From JAFMJV01 sp963814315 (lineage in GTDB: Bacteria; Chloroflexota; Limnocylindria; Limnocylindrales; CSP1-4): 64,000 nt of DNA. The stretch is from NCBI GenBank assembly GCA_963814315.1, contig CAWFCG010000001.1, positions 904,504 through 968,503 of the forward strand. Direction: 5' to 3'. The notes under the pieces were generated by a model. It did no database searches, had not been told where the DNA came from, and was given only the letters and a program-made list of their open reading frames with translations. Shown one piece after another: positions 7,209 through 15,922 of the stretch. The first letter of the stretch is position 1, and every line of letters begins with the position of its first letter. A program made the translations under genes and the position numbers.

Positions 7209-9803
7209 CTACTTGTGGTGGATGTGTGCCGCGCCATTGCCGGTCGCCCCGACAGTAGCGCCATCAGCTCCCGTGGTTGCCGTGCCGCCGGCACTGCTGG
7301 CCAGACCGGGCGGCAGCATGGGCAGCAGCCGCTGGTGCGGGACGTCACGCCCGTCGGCTTGGGCTCGAGCGAGCCAATCACGCTCGCGGCGGACGTAGCT
7401 CAGCTCGGTATCTCGCTCCATGGCGGCCAGTGCGATGAGGTCGATCTGCGGTTCGGCGCGCAATTCATGCGCCAGCTCGAAGTCAGGCCCGCAGCGCAAG
7501 GCGTCGTAGGGGCAGGCATCGACGCAGATGCCGCACAGGATGCAACGCAATTCATCGACCTCGTACCGCTCCAGCACGCGCGGCTTGGGCATGAGCGCGC
7601 CGGTGGGACAAGTCTCGGCGCAACGGCCGCAGGACACGCACGGCGTGGTGTTCAGGCTCATGTCCAGCGGCGTGGTCACCAGCGTGTCGAAGCCGGTGCG
7701 CATGAAGTCATAGCAGGCCGCGCCGACGACCTCCTTGCAGACGTTGGCGCAACGGCCGCAGTCGATGCAGCGTGATGGCTCTCGCAGGATGAAGGCGTGG
7801 CTGTCATCGCGGATGTAGTCGTGGTTGTAGCCGGTAAAGCGGTTCTCCTCGACGCTGCGGAAGGACAGACCGCTACGCTTTGGCTCGAGCGTCTGCAGCG
7901 TGGTGCCGTACTCGATACCCTGGCGGCGCAGATCGCAGAAGCCGATGGCCTCGCAGGTGCACTGCAGGCAGCGCGCCGACTCGCCCATGACCTCCTGCTG
8001 CGTATAGGGGATCTCGTACTCGATGTACGAGTCGTTCCGTTCCTCGGCCGGCATCGACTTCAAACGGATCCGGGGCTGCTTGACCTCGTCGGTGTAGGGC
8101 ACGATGGAGAGGAACTCGGGCTGTGGCTCGGCCAGTGTCTGGCGCGTCCGGATCTCGGCGAGGTCCTGGCCCTGAAGATAGGCGTCGATGGCGTAGCTGG
8201 CGCGTCGGCCTTCGGCGACGGCCTCGACCACCGTGGCCGCTCCGGTGCGCACATCCCCCGCCCCGAAGACGCCGGCACGTCCGGTGCCGAAGGTGACCGC
8301 GTCGGCATCGAGCCGAGAGCGCTTGTTCTTCTCGATCCCCGCCGCGCCTTGATCGAGCCATGTCAGATCAGGCCCTTGGCCGATGGCCAGCAAGACGCGG
8401 TCACAGTCGATGATGAACTCGGTGCCTGCCACGGCCTGGGGTCGACGGCGGCCGGATGCGTCCGGTTCACCCAGCGCCATCCGTTGGAACTCGACCCCGG
8501 TCACCTTGTCGTTAGCATCACTAACGACTCGCGTGGGCGATGCCTGGAAGATCGCTCGAGCGCCCTCTTCGAGCATCTCGTGGACCTCACCTGCAGCCGG
8601 CATATCCTTCATGTCACGGCGATAGACCAGCGTGACCTCGGTGCAGCCCTGCCGGACCGAGGTTCGTGCGCAGTCCATGGAGGTGAAGCCGCCACCGATG
8701 ACGACGACGCGCTTTCCCCTGTGGTCAGGGTAGGGGAGTCCCAGTGTGGCGATGCGGAGGTACTCAAGGCCGTCGATGACGCCGTCCGCATCCTCACCGG
8801 GGATGCCCAGCTTGTTGGTGTCATAGCAGCCGATGGCCACCAGGACCGCATCGAAGCCCTGGTTCTGAAGGTCGTCGATGCTGAAGTCGACTCCCAGCTC
8901 AGCGCCAGTGACGAGCTTGGCGCCCAGGCCCCAAACGGATTCGTACTCGGCCTCCAGGATCCGTTCCTTGGGCAGTCGGTACTCCGGGATGCCGTAGCGG
9001 AGCATGCCACCGGCCGCCGGGTCGCGTTCGAAGACGGTCACGGCATGGCCGTTGAGCGAGAGGTAATAGGCCGCTGACATGCCGCTGGGGCCGGAGCCGA
9101 TGACGGCCACGCGCTTGCCCGTCGGTGGTTGTGGCTCGAACGGCGTGGGCGGCTTGGCGCCGGCTGCTTGTGCCTTCAGCACCTGGTCGCCGGCGTAGCG
9201 GTGGCTGTCGCGGATGGCGATGGCCTCCTCCACCTCGTCGCGGCGACAGTGCTCTTCACAAGGCGCTGGGCAGACGCGCCCGAGCACCGAAGGGAAGGGG
9301 ATGGTGCGTTTGAAGATGCGCGCCGACTCGAGGAAATCGCCCTCGGTGTTGGCCTTCAGGAAGCCCGGGATGTCGATGTGGCTGGGGCACTTGTTCTGGC
9401 AGGGTGGCAGGCAGTAGGCGTTGTGGTCGCTGAAGATCAGCTCCAGGTTGGTCTTGCGGATCTGGCGCAGACGTGGTGTCTGCGTCCTCACCACCATGCC
9501 GGTTTCAGCCTCACGCGAGCAGGAGATGGTGGGCGTCTCTTCGCCCTCGACCTCGACCACACACATGCGGCAGGCGCCGAAACCCGGCAGCTTGGGCTCG
9601 TAGCAGAGCGTGGGCACCTCGATGCCGTGGTCTCGGCAGACTTCCAGGACGGTCTGTCCGACGCGGCCGGTCAGCGTGCGACCGTCGATTTCGATGCTGA
9701 ACTCGGGTGCGACCTGACGGCGCTGCGGCGACTGCGTGGTCAGCAGGCGCTCGGCGGCCTCGTCGGGGGCGGGCGGGCTGGTCTGGGGCAGCGTGTCGGT
9801 CAT
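7209..9803 (-). CDS. NuoG-position fusion: [2Fe-2S] domain + GltD-like FAD/NAD(P) oxidoreductase + three [4Fe-4S] motifs
   Basis: It occupies the nuoG position but is not a normal NuoG. The 864 residues read in order: a NuoG-type [2Fe-2S] domain with Cys67, 78, 81 and 95 (C-x10-C-x2-C-x13-C); a glutamate-synthase-small-subunit-type domain with cysteines at 131/135/139 and 178/182/186, an FAD motif GSGPSG at 236-241 and a second nucleotide motif GGGFTS at about 370-375; a C-x2-C-x-C-x5-C patch at 612-623; ferredoxin motifs at 679-689 and 722-732, like those of NuoG and FeFe-hydrogenases; and a last motif at 754-764 followed by GPDFELAHE, which resembles the end of NuoI. The molybdopterin-like NuoG domain is absent. 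The ATG at 9803 overlaps the nuoF stop (ATGA). It likely relays electrons from NuoF and may also take them from NAD(P)H through FAD (inference). Confidence 0.85.
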   Translation of the reverse strand: MTDTLPQTSPPAPDEAAERLLTTQSPQRRQVAPEFSIEIDGRTLTGRVGQTVLEVCRDHGIEVPTLCYEPKLPGFGACRMCVVEVEGEETPTISCSREAETGMVVRTQTPRLRQIRKTNLELIFSDHNAYCLPPCQNKCPSHIDIPGFLKANTEGDFLESARIFKRTIPFPSVLGRVCPAPCEEHCRRDEVEEAIAIRDSHRYAGDQVLKAQAAGAKPPTPFEPQPPTGKRVAVIGSGPSGMSAAYYLSLNGHAVTVFERDPAAGGMLRYGIPEYRLPKERILEAEYESVWGLGAKLVTGAELGVDFSIDDLQNQGFDAVLVAIGCYDTNKLGIPGEDADGVIDGLEYLRIATLGLPYPDHRGKRVVVIGGGFTSMDCARTSVRQGCTEVTLVYRRDMKDMPAAGEVHEMLEEGARAIFQASPTRVVSDANDKVTGVEFQRMALGEPDASGRRRPQAVAGTEFIIDCDRVLLAIGQGPDLTWLDQGAAGIEKNKRSRLDADAVTFGTGRAGVFGAGDVRTGAATVVEAVAEGRRASYAIDAYLQGQDLAEIRTRQTLAEPQPEFLSIVPYTDEVKQPRIRLKSMPAEERNDSYIEYEIPYTQQEVMGESARCLQCTCEAIGFCDLRRQGIEYGTTLQTLEPKRSGLSFRSVEENRFTGYNHDYIRDDSHAFILREPSRCIDCGRCANVCKEVVGAACYDFMRTGFDTLVTTPLDMSLNTTPCVSCGRCAETCPTGALMPKPRVLERYEVDELRCILCGICVDACPYDALRCGPDFELAHELRAEPQIDLIALAAMERDTELSYVRRERDWLARAQADGRDVPHQRLLPMLPPGLASSAGGTATTGADGATVGATGNGAAHIHHK

Positions 9804-11128
9804 GACTGCACGGCACCGGCTAGTCGGATGGGTTGGCAGACACCGGCGGGGCATTCGCCGCGGGTGATGTGGGCCTCGAACTCAGAGGCGAAGTATCGCA
9901 TCCCACTCAGCAGCGGGTTGGAGGCGTCAGCCTCAAGTCCGCAGAGGGCGGCTGCGCGCACATCGGTGGCGAGGTCGCCCAGCAGATCGGCGTCAGAAGG
10001 TCGAGCGTGGCCGGAGCAGAAGCCCGCGCCCAGTTCTGCCATGCGGCGCGTGCCGATGCGACAGGGGATGCTCTTGCCACAGGCGCTGTCGTTGAGGTAG
10101 CGCGTCATCAGGGTGGCCACATCGACGAGGCAGGCTCGCTCATCGAGCACCAGCACGGTTCCGGAGCCGGCGAGGGCGCCCGCCTCACGCAAGGCTCCGT
10201 AGCTCAGCGCTGTGTCGAGGGCATCGGCGGGCAGAAAGCCGCCAGTGGGGCCGCCTACCAGCACGGCCTTCAGCGAACCCTGCACGAAGCCCCCGGGACC
10301 GTCGAGGATCTCGCCGATGGTGACGCCCAACGGCACCTCCACGATGCCTGGCTTGCGCACGGCGCCACCCAACTGGATCAACGTGGTGCCGGGTGCCTCC
10401 GACGTACCCAACGAGGCATAGGCGCCGGCGCCGTGGCTGATGATCCAGGGCACGGCCGCCAGCGTCTTGACGTTGTTGACGACGGTGGGCATGCCCCACA
10501 GGCCCGCGCGTGACGGATAGGGTGGGCGCTGGTCGGGCTGGGCACGGCGGTTCTCCAGTGCCCGCAGCATGACCGTCTCCTCGCCCACCACGAAGGAGCC
10601 GCTGACCTCCCGGACATCGACCTGCAGCGGCCAGCCGGTCGGGCTCGCCTCGGAGCCGATGTAGCCGCGCTCCTCAGCCTCCTCGATGGCCATCCGCAGC
10701 CGCTCTGCCGCGATCGACGAGGATGCGGCGACGGCGATGATGGCGTGTTCTGCTCGGACGGCCCAGGCGGCGACGGCCACGCCTTCCACGACCGCGTGTG
10801 GGTCCCGTTCCATCAGCGTGCGGTCGACTTGCGCCCCGGGGTCGGCCTCGAAGCCATTGGCCACGAGATAGCGACGCGTCTCTGGCTGGGTCGCACAATC
10901 TCGCCATTTGGGACCTGTGGGGTAGCCGGCCCCGCCGCGACCGCGCAGCCCTGACTCGGTCACCATGCTGATGACGGCTTCAGGCGTGAGTTCGGCGATG
11001 GCTTTGCGGTAGGCGGCCCAGGCCCCGCCCGCCTCGGCGGCCTGGAGATCCTCGACCTCGCCTTGAGCGGCGCGCGCCAGGAGGACGGAGGGCCAGTCGC
11101 GGACGCCGCTCAGGATGGGCAGGCTCAT
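9800..11128 (-). CDS. nuoF: NADH-quinone oxidoreductase subunit F (FMN subunit), altered N3 site
   Basis: NuoF oxidises NADH with FMN and passes electrons to cluster N3. The 442 residues include the FMN loop GRGGAG (63-68), the VGEET region (181-185), an SLBB domain and the C-terminal cluster domain. The N3 ligand motif normally reads C-x2-C-x2-C plus a distant Cys. Here it is Cys350, Ser353, Cys356 and Cys396, so one ligand is serine. The NADH-pocket motif usually written NADE-x-EPG reads NGFEADPG at 91-98. A C-terminal CPAGVC (426-431) is extra. It overlaps both neighbours by four bases. It is clearly a NuoF homologue, but its redox behaviour may differ from the textbook enzyme. Confidence 0.93.
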   Translation of the reverse strand: MSLPILSGVRDWPSVLLARAAQGEVEDLQAAEAGGAWAAYRKAIAELTPEAVISMVTESGLRGRGGAGYPTGPKWRDCATQPETRRYLVANGFEADPGAQVDRTLMERDPHAVVEGVAVAAWAVRAEHAIIAVAASSSIAAERLRMAIEEAEERGYIGSEASPTGWPLQVDVREVSGSFVVGEETVMLRALENRRAQPDQRPPYPSRAGLWGMPTVVNNVKTLAAVPWIISHGAGAYASLGTSEAPGTTLIQLGGAVRKPGIVEVPLGVTIGEILDGPGGFVQGSLKAVLVGGPTGGFLPADALDTALSYGALREAGALAGSGTVLVLDERACLVDVATLMTRYLNDSACGKSIPCRIGTRRMAELGAGFCSGHARPSDADLLGDLATDVRAAALCGLEADASNPLLSGMRYFASEFEAHITRGECPAGVCQPIRLAGAVQS

Positions 11129-11964
11129 GCGGCCTCCCCCTGTGGCACGCTGGCACGAAGGGCCGCGGCGATGGTGGCGGCATCCTGCGCGCTGGACTTC
11201 GGCAGCGCTTCACCATCGATCTCGACATAGGCGCTGCCGGACGAGGTGCCATGGCAGTCGACCGTGCTCAGGCGCACCGCACCGTCGGGGCTCACGCCGC
11301 CGACCTCGCAGCCGAGATGCTCGCGGAAGGCGGCTAGCACGCGACCGCCGCCCAGCAGTGTGCACTGCGTGCAGCGACAGACGCGCACCACGTGGCCGAC
11401 CGGCGGCTCGAAGTGCAGGTGCGGGTAGGAGGTAGCAGTGCCATACAGCTCGGCGTACCAGGTGCCGGTCTGGTGGGCGATGTGCTGCAGCGCCGCCACC
11501 GGCAGATGCCCATAGGCGCCCTGGGTCTGCTCCAGGATGGCCAGGGCGTTGCGCGGCCGGTAGTCGTTGGCGGCCAGGATATCGTCGAGCGCTGCCAGGT
11601 CGATCAGCTCGAAAGGGTCGAAGGTGCGGTCCGGCACCGGTCGGCCGGAGCGGCGCAGGGCCAATTCCTCACGACGTTCGGCGTACTGTTCGGATGCTCC
11701 CCAGTGGACGTGGTAACGGTTGCGCGTATCGACGCCACCCATGTCGATACACTCGATGGGGCAGGCCGCGGCACACTGGAAACAAGTCTCGCACTTGAGC
11801 GCGCCCGCTTCGTCATACAGCAGCACCAGACGGCCACGATGGCGCGGCGAGATATCGTTGACGACCTCTGGGTACTGCACCGTCACCTTGGGCCGGAACA
11901 CCTGGCCGACAGCGAAGACTATGCCCCTGACGATGGACAGGCCGGGAATCCTGTCCGACCTCAC
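11125..11964 (-). CDS. NuoI N-terminal half fused to NuoE-like subunit
   Basis: This is a 279-residue fusion. Residues 1-75 are the NuoI front half (VFRPKVTVQYPE, then RHRGRLVL) with one [4Fe-4S] motif at Cys58, 61, 64 and 68. NuoI normally has a second such motif, which is missing here. Residues 135-250 are NuoE: the helical ILEQTQGAYGHLP region, then cluster N1a ligands Cys196, Cys201 and Cys237. The fourth ligand position (C-x3-C) is Ser241. The GTG start at 11964 overlaps the nuoH stop (GTGA); the open frame upstream is antisense-like sequence overlapping nuoH and was discarded. It lies between nuoH and nuoF, where nuoI and nuoE normally sit. The function as a bridge between arms is inferred. 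Confidence 0.85.
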   Translation of the reverse strand: MRSDRIPGLSIVRGIVFAVGQVFRPKVTVQYPEVVNDISPRHRGRLVLLYDEAGALKCETCFQCAAACPIECIDMGGVDTRNRYHVHWGASEQYAERREELALRRSGRPVPDRTFDPFELIDLAALDDILAANDYRPRNALAILEQTQGAYGHLPVAALQHIAHQTGTWYAELYGTATSYPHLHFEPPVGHVVRVCRCTQCTLLGGGRVLAAFREHLGCEVGGVSPDGAVRLSTVDCHGTSSGSAYVEIDGEALPKSSAQDAATIAAALRASVPQGEAA

Positions 11965-13355
11965 GAGAGATATTCCTTGATGATGATGATGGCCGCCGCC
12001 GTGACGAAGATGTTCAGCAGCGCCGCCGGCATCAACCACTTCCAGGCGAAGTTCATCATCTGGTCGATGCGGACGCGCGGGTAGGTCGCGCGCATGAGCA
12101 CGAACAGCGCCACCAGCAGGAACGACTTGCCCAGGAACCAGATGATGCCCATCAGGGCCTCGAAGCTGAAGAGCGCCCAGATGCTCACAGTCCCCATCAG
12201 CAGCAGGTTGGCCAGCACGAAGCCGACCAGCAGCGACTTGATGAAGCCCCAGGAGGACTTGACCATCCAGAGCAGTGCCGTCAACGCCAGCGTCAGGCCG
12301 GCCGGCACCAGCAGTGGGATGGCCAGCAGCCACGATCCCAATGAGCCAGGGTCGATGGCGGCCGCATCGACCGGTGTGGTGATCCCCAGGACACCCAGCA
12401 ACGGATCGATGTCGAACAGGCCGTGGGGACCGCCCAGGAACAGCGTCACCGTCAGCGCCGAGAGGATGAAGACGTTCACGTACTCGGCGAAGAAGAAGAA
12501 GCCGAAGCGCATGCCGCTGTACTCGGTGGCAAAGCCGGCCACCAGCTCCGAGTCGGCTTCGGTGTAGTCGAATGGTGTTCGGCCGGCCTCAGCAGTGGCG
12601 GCGATGAAGAAGATGATCAGCGCCAGCGGCTGCTGCCAGGCGTACCAGGCGAGGATGCCGCCTGACTGGTTCTCGATGATCTGGCCGAGGTTGAGCGTGC
12701 CGGCCAGCAGGACCACACCCATGACGCCAAGGATCAGCGGCAGCTCGTAGCTGATGACGGCGGCCGCGGCGCGCATGCCGCCCAGCAGCGAGTACTTGTT
12801 GTAGCTGGCCCAGCCGGCCATCATCAGGCCCACCACACCCAGCCCGCCGACGGCGAAGAAGTAGAGCAGGCCCAGTTCCATCTCGTAGCCGACCATGCCC
12901 GGCGCGAAGGGGATCACCAGCAGCGTCAGCACCGAGGCCAGGAAGGCCACCGCGGGCGCCAGCGTGAAGACCGGAATGTCCACGCCGCGGGGCGTGTAGT
13001 CCTCCTTGGACAGTACCTTGAGACCGGCCATGGTCGAGGCCAGTGTGCCCCACGGCCCGGTGCGGTTGGGGCCGATGCGCAGGTTCATCATGGCGATGAT
13101 CTTCAGCTCCATGAAGATGATCACGAACGCTGCTGGGACCGTGAACAACAGGATGCCGGTGGCAGCGGCGATGAAGCGCAGGATCTCGAAGTTATCCTGA
13201 GCGGTGTCGATCAGCCAGCCGGTCACCCAGGGTCCGACCCCGATGATCCACAAGACCGCGCCGGCCACGGCCACGATGGTGATCAGCGCGATGAGTGGCA
13301 GCAGGAGCTTGCCGCCCAGACTGAGCCTGTTCCAGGAGTTGTTGGCGGCACTCAC
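11961..13355 (-). CDS. nuoH: NADH-quinone oxidoreductase subunit H
   Basis: This membrane subunit forms the quinone chamber at the junction of the two arms of complex I. At 464 residues it is longer than most bacterial NuoH (about 330-420), mainly through an N-terminal addition and a longer loop. The hallmark loop AGRTPFDYTEADSELVAGF, with the conserved acidic residues, and TEYSGMRFGFFFFAEY are intact. The ATG at 13355 overlaps the nuoD stop by four bases. Confidence 0.96.
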   Translation of the reverse strand: MSAANNSWNRLSLGGKLLLPLIALITIVAVAGAVLWIIGVGPWVTGWLIDTAQDNFEILRFIAAATGILLFTVPAAFVIIFMELKIIAMMNLRIGPNRTGPWGTLASTMAGLKVLSKEDYTPRGVDIPVFTLAPAVAFLASVLTLLVIPFAPGMVGYEMELGLLYFFAVGGLGVVGLMMAGWASYNKYSLLGGMRAAAAVISYELPLILGVMGVVLLAGTLNLGQIIENQSGGILAWYAWQQPLALIIFFIAATAEAGRTPFDYTEADSELVAGFATEYSGMRFGFFFFAEYVNVFILSALTVTLFLGGPHGLFDIDPLLGVLGITTPVDAAAIDPGSLGSWLLAIPLLVPAGLTLALTALLWMVKSSWGFIKSLLVGFVLANLLLMGTVSIWALFSFEALMGIIWFLGKSFLLVALFVLMRATYPRVRIDQMMNFAWKWLMPAALLNIFVTAAAIIIIKEYLS

Positions 13356-14575
13356 TTGTCGATCCCACCCATGACCGGGTCCAGGCTGGCCATGATGGCC
13401 ATGATGTCCGCGATCAGGTGGCCACGAGTCAGGTCACCCACGGCCTGCAGGTTGAAGTACGAAGGGTCATGGATGCGGAAGCGGAAGGGTTGGTCGGAGC
13501 CGTCGCTGATGGCGTACGAGGCGTACTGACCGCGCGGTGACTCGAGCGCGGCGAAGGCGCGTCCAGGGGGTACTCGGATGAGGCGCGGCAGCTTGGCCAT
13601 GACCGGGCCGTCGGGAATCTGGTCCAACACCTGATCGATGATCCGCAGGGACTGCTTGATCTCCTCGATGTGCAACAGGTAGCGCGCGTAGGAGTCGCCA
13701 TCGGTTCGCGTGGGCACGTCGAAGTCGAGCTCCGGGTAGACGCTGTAGGGATGCGCGCGGCGCACGTCGTATGGCACACCCGTGGCCCTCAAGGGTGGTC
13801 CGCTCATGCCGAAGCGCAGCGCAGTAGCCCGGTCGAGCACGCCCAGGCCCTTGGTGCGATTGACGAAGATCTCGTTCTCGTTGAGCAGCTTCGCTTGCGA
13901 GTCGATCAGCTGGCCGGCGCGACTCATCCAATCGCCCAGGCGGCTCATGAAGTCGTGGTTGAGGTCGCCGTTTACGCCGCCGATGCGCAGGTAGTTGAAG
14001 AGCAGCTTCTGGCCCGTCAGCGCGGCCAGCATCTCCACGATCTCGTCGCGTTCGGCAAAGCCATAGAGGATCGGCGTGATGCCGCCCAGGTCGAGCGCCA
14101 GCCATCCGATGAAGAGCGCGTGGCTAGCGATGCGGTTGAGCTCCCAGGCCAGCACTCGGATGTAGTCGGCACGCCGGGGCACCGCCAGGTCCAGCAGCTT
14201 CTCCGCGGTCAGCACCGGCAGCGCTTCGCTGAACATGGAGGCGACGTATTCGAGCGGGTCGCAGTTGCTGATGGCGTGATGCCAGTCGCCGTGCTCGCAG
14301 ATCTTCTCCACGCCGCGATGGAGGTAGCCCAGCACGGGATCAAGGTCGACCACCTTCTCACCGTCGATCTTGAGCACCACGCGGAGCACGCCGTGGGTGG
14401 AGGGGTGCTGCGGGCCCAGGTTGAGGAACATCTGGCCGTCCTCAAGCTGGTAGAACTCGGCCTCGCGCTCGGTGCGTGGCGTCAGCGGCGGGATAGCGTC
14501 GTAGATGGTGGCTGGGGTCTGCACCAGCACATCCGGATCGTCGAGGGAGGGGATGCTCTCGCGGTCGGTCGTCAT
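13352..14575 (-). CDS. nuoD: NADH-quinone oxidoreductase subunit D
   Basis: This is the 49-kDa-type subunit that forms the quinone-binding site with NuoB. The 407 residues carry the quinone-site motif GPQHPSTHGVLR near residue 54 and the family C terminus ending PVMGGIDK. It is related to the [NiFe]-hydrogenase large subunit but lacks the nickel cysteines, as expected. It overlaps nuoC and nuoH by four bases each. It appears canonical, so the quinone-reduction end of the complex should work normally. Confidence 0.97.
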   Translation of the reverse strand: MTTDRESIPSLDDPDVLVQTPATIYDAIPPLTPRTEREAEFYQLEDGQMFLNLGPQHPSTHGVLRVVLKIDGEKVVDLDPVLGYLHRGVEKICEHGDWHHAISNCDPLEYVASMFSEALPVLTAEKLLDLAVPRRADYIRVLAWELNRIASHALFIGWLALDLGGITPILYGFAERDEIVEMLAALTGQKLLFNYLRIGGVNGDLNHDFMSRLGDWMSRAGQLIDSQAKLLNENEIFVNRTKGLGVLDRATALRFGMSGPPLRATGVPYDVRRAHPYSVYPELDFDVPTRTDGDSYARYLLHIEEIKQSLRIIDQVLDQIPDGPVMAKLPRLIRVPPGRAFAALESPRGQYASYAISDGSDQPFRFRIHDPSYFNLQAVGDLTRGHLIADIMAIMASLDPVMGGIDK

Positions 14576-15204
14576 GCCGGCGCCCCACCCTCGCCAAGCG
14601 CGCCCTTGTCGACCGAGCCACTCGCGGCGATGACCAGGCGCTCGCCGTCAGGCCCGATCACGGCGCCCGCCCCCGGGCTGGTGCGGATGACCGGGTCACG
14701 ACGCACGTCGCCGGGTGCGAACGGAGTCTCCATGTGGCGGATGCCTTCGCCCGGCGCACGCGAGGCGTCATCGGGCATGGCGAAGTCCTTGCGCAGCGGG
14801 AAGGCCAAGTAGTCGGGCGGCATGTAGATGCGCCGCAGGTCCCGGTTGCCCTCGAACTCGATGCCGAACATGTCATAGGCCTCGCGTTCGGCCCACTCGG
14901 CTCCTGGCCACAGGAAGGTGACCGACGGCACTCGCGGATCATCGCGGGAGAGCCCATCGGCGATGACCCGTAGCCAGTCGGAGCTCAGGGGTGACCACAG
15001 GTGGTAGACCACCTGCATGGTCACGCCGGTGTCTACGCCGCACATGTCTGCCAGCAGCTCGAATCGCAGGTCGCCGTCCTCGCGCACGGTACGCATGAGC
15101 GTAGGCAGCGAGGCCGGCCACGTGACCAGCTCGATGGTGTCTCCCATGGCCTCTGCGGGCACCACCAGATGATCGCCGAGGCGGTCATCGAGCTGGCGGA
15201 GCAT
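14572..15204 (-). CDS. nuoC: NADH-quinone oxidoreductase subunit C
   Basis: This is the 30-kDa-type peripheral subunit that packs on NuoD. The 210 residues include the family signature EWAEREAYDMFGIEFEGNRDLRRIYMPPDY and the PLRKDF motif. The last 60 residues or so are a proline/glycine-rich tail beyond the conserved fold. The ATG start lies 28 bases after the nuoB stop, the largest gap in the front half of the operon. Confidence 0.94.
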   Translation of the reverse strand: MLRQLDDRLGDHLVVPAEAMGDTIELVTWPASLPTLMRTVREDGDLRFELLADMCGVDTGVTMQVVYHLWSPLSSDWLRVIADGLSRDDPRVPSVTFLWPGAEWAEREAYDMFGIEFEGNRDLRRIYMPPDYLAFPLRKDFAMPDDASRAPGEGIRHMETPFAPGDVRRDPVIRTSPGAGAVIGPDGERLVIAASGSVDKGALGEGGAPA

Positions 15205-15232
15205 GCGCGTATCCGTGGTCGGGCTCCTCTCG

Positions 15233-15922
15233 CTAGACGCCGTCAGGGACGGCGGGGCCGACCCGGCGGTCGTTCCATTGGCCGCGACGTTCCAGGATGG
15301 CCTGCTGCAGCTTCAGCATGCCGTAGATGAGGCCCTCCGGCCGGGGTGGGCAGCCGGGCACATAGACATCCACGGGCAGGAGCCGGTCGATGCCTTCGAC
15401 GGTGGCGTAGGAACGCTTGTAGCGGCCGCCCGAACAGGTGCAATCGCCCATGGCCACGCACCATTTGGGCTCCGGCATCTGCTCCCATAGGCGAACCAGC
15501 GGCCCCGCCATCTTGGTCGTCAGCGTGCCGGCCACGATGAGCACATCAGCCTGCCGCGGACTGGCCCGGAAGGGGAACATGTTGAAGCGGTCCATGTCGT
15601 TGACGGGGGTTGCGGCCGACATCATCTCCATGGCGCAGCAGGCCAGCCCCGAGAGCAGCGGCCAGAGGCTGTTGGCACGTAAGTAGTCGAGCAGCAGATC
15701 AGCATGGGTGGGGATGACGTCGAGAGCGCCCCAGCGTCCGTCATCACCCTTGTCGGCCAGCTCGAGCTGCTTGAGATGATCGATGGTGGCGGGTTGGCCG
15801 CTGTAAGCGTCGGGGTCGGCTGGCGTCCAGGTGGTATTGGGCAGCACGATGGTGCCGGGCCTCCTGTCGCTGGTGGCGACAGCCGTCACGTCGGCAGCCG
15901 CACCACGTTTCTTCAGCGCCAC
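15233..15922 (-). CDS. nuoB: NADH-quinone oxidoreductase subunit B
   Basis: NuoB carries cluster N2, the last electron carrier before quinone. The 229 residues contain all four N2 ligands: the adjacent pair in GLACCAMEMM, one in AMGDCTCSGG and one in VPGCPPRPEG. There is an N-terminal extension of roughly 60 residues relative to short NuoB proteins. The GTG start at 15922 overlaps the end of nuoA by 10 bases. Intact N2 ligation contrasts with the altered clusters in the input arm. Confidence 0.96.
   Translation of the reverse strand: MALKKRGAAADVTAVATSDRRPGTIVLPNTTWTPADPDAYSGQPATIDHLKQLELADKGDDGRWGALDVIPTHADLLLDYLRANSLWPLLSGLACCAMEMMSAATPVNDMDRFNMFPFRASPRQADVLIVAGTLTTKMAGPLVRLWEQMPEPKWCVAMGDCTCSGGRYKRSYATVEGIDRLLPVDVYVPGCPPRPEGLIYGMLKLQQAILERRGQWNDRRVGPAVPDGV

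Noticed and set aside
7193..7381. Longer NuoJ start at 7381
   Set aside because: The added 63 residues overlap the upstream gene, are Arg/Ser/Cys-rich and not membrane-like; the GTG at 7192 has purine-rich sequence before it.
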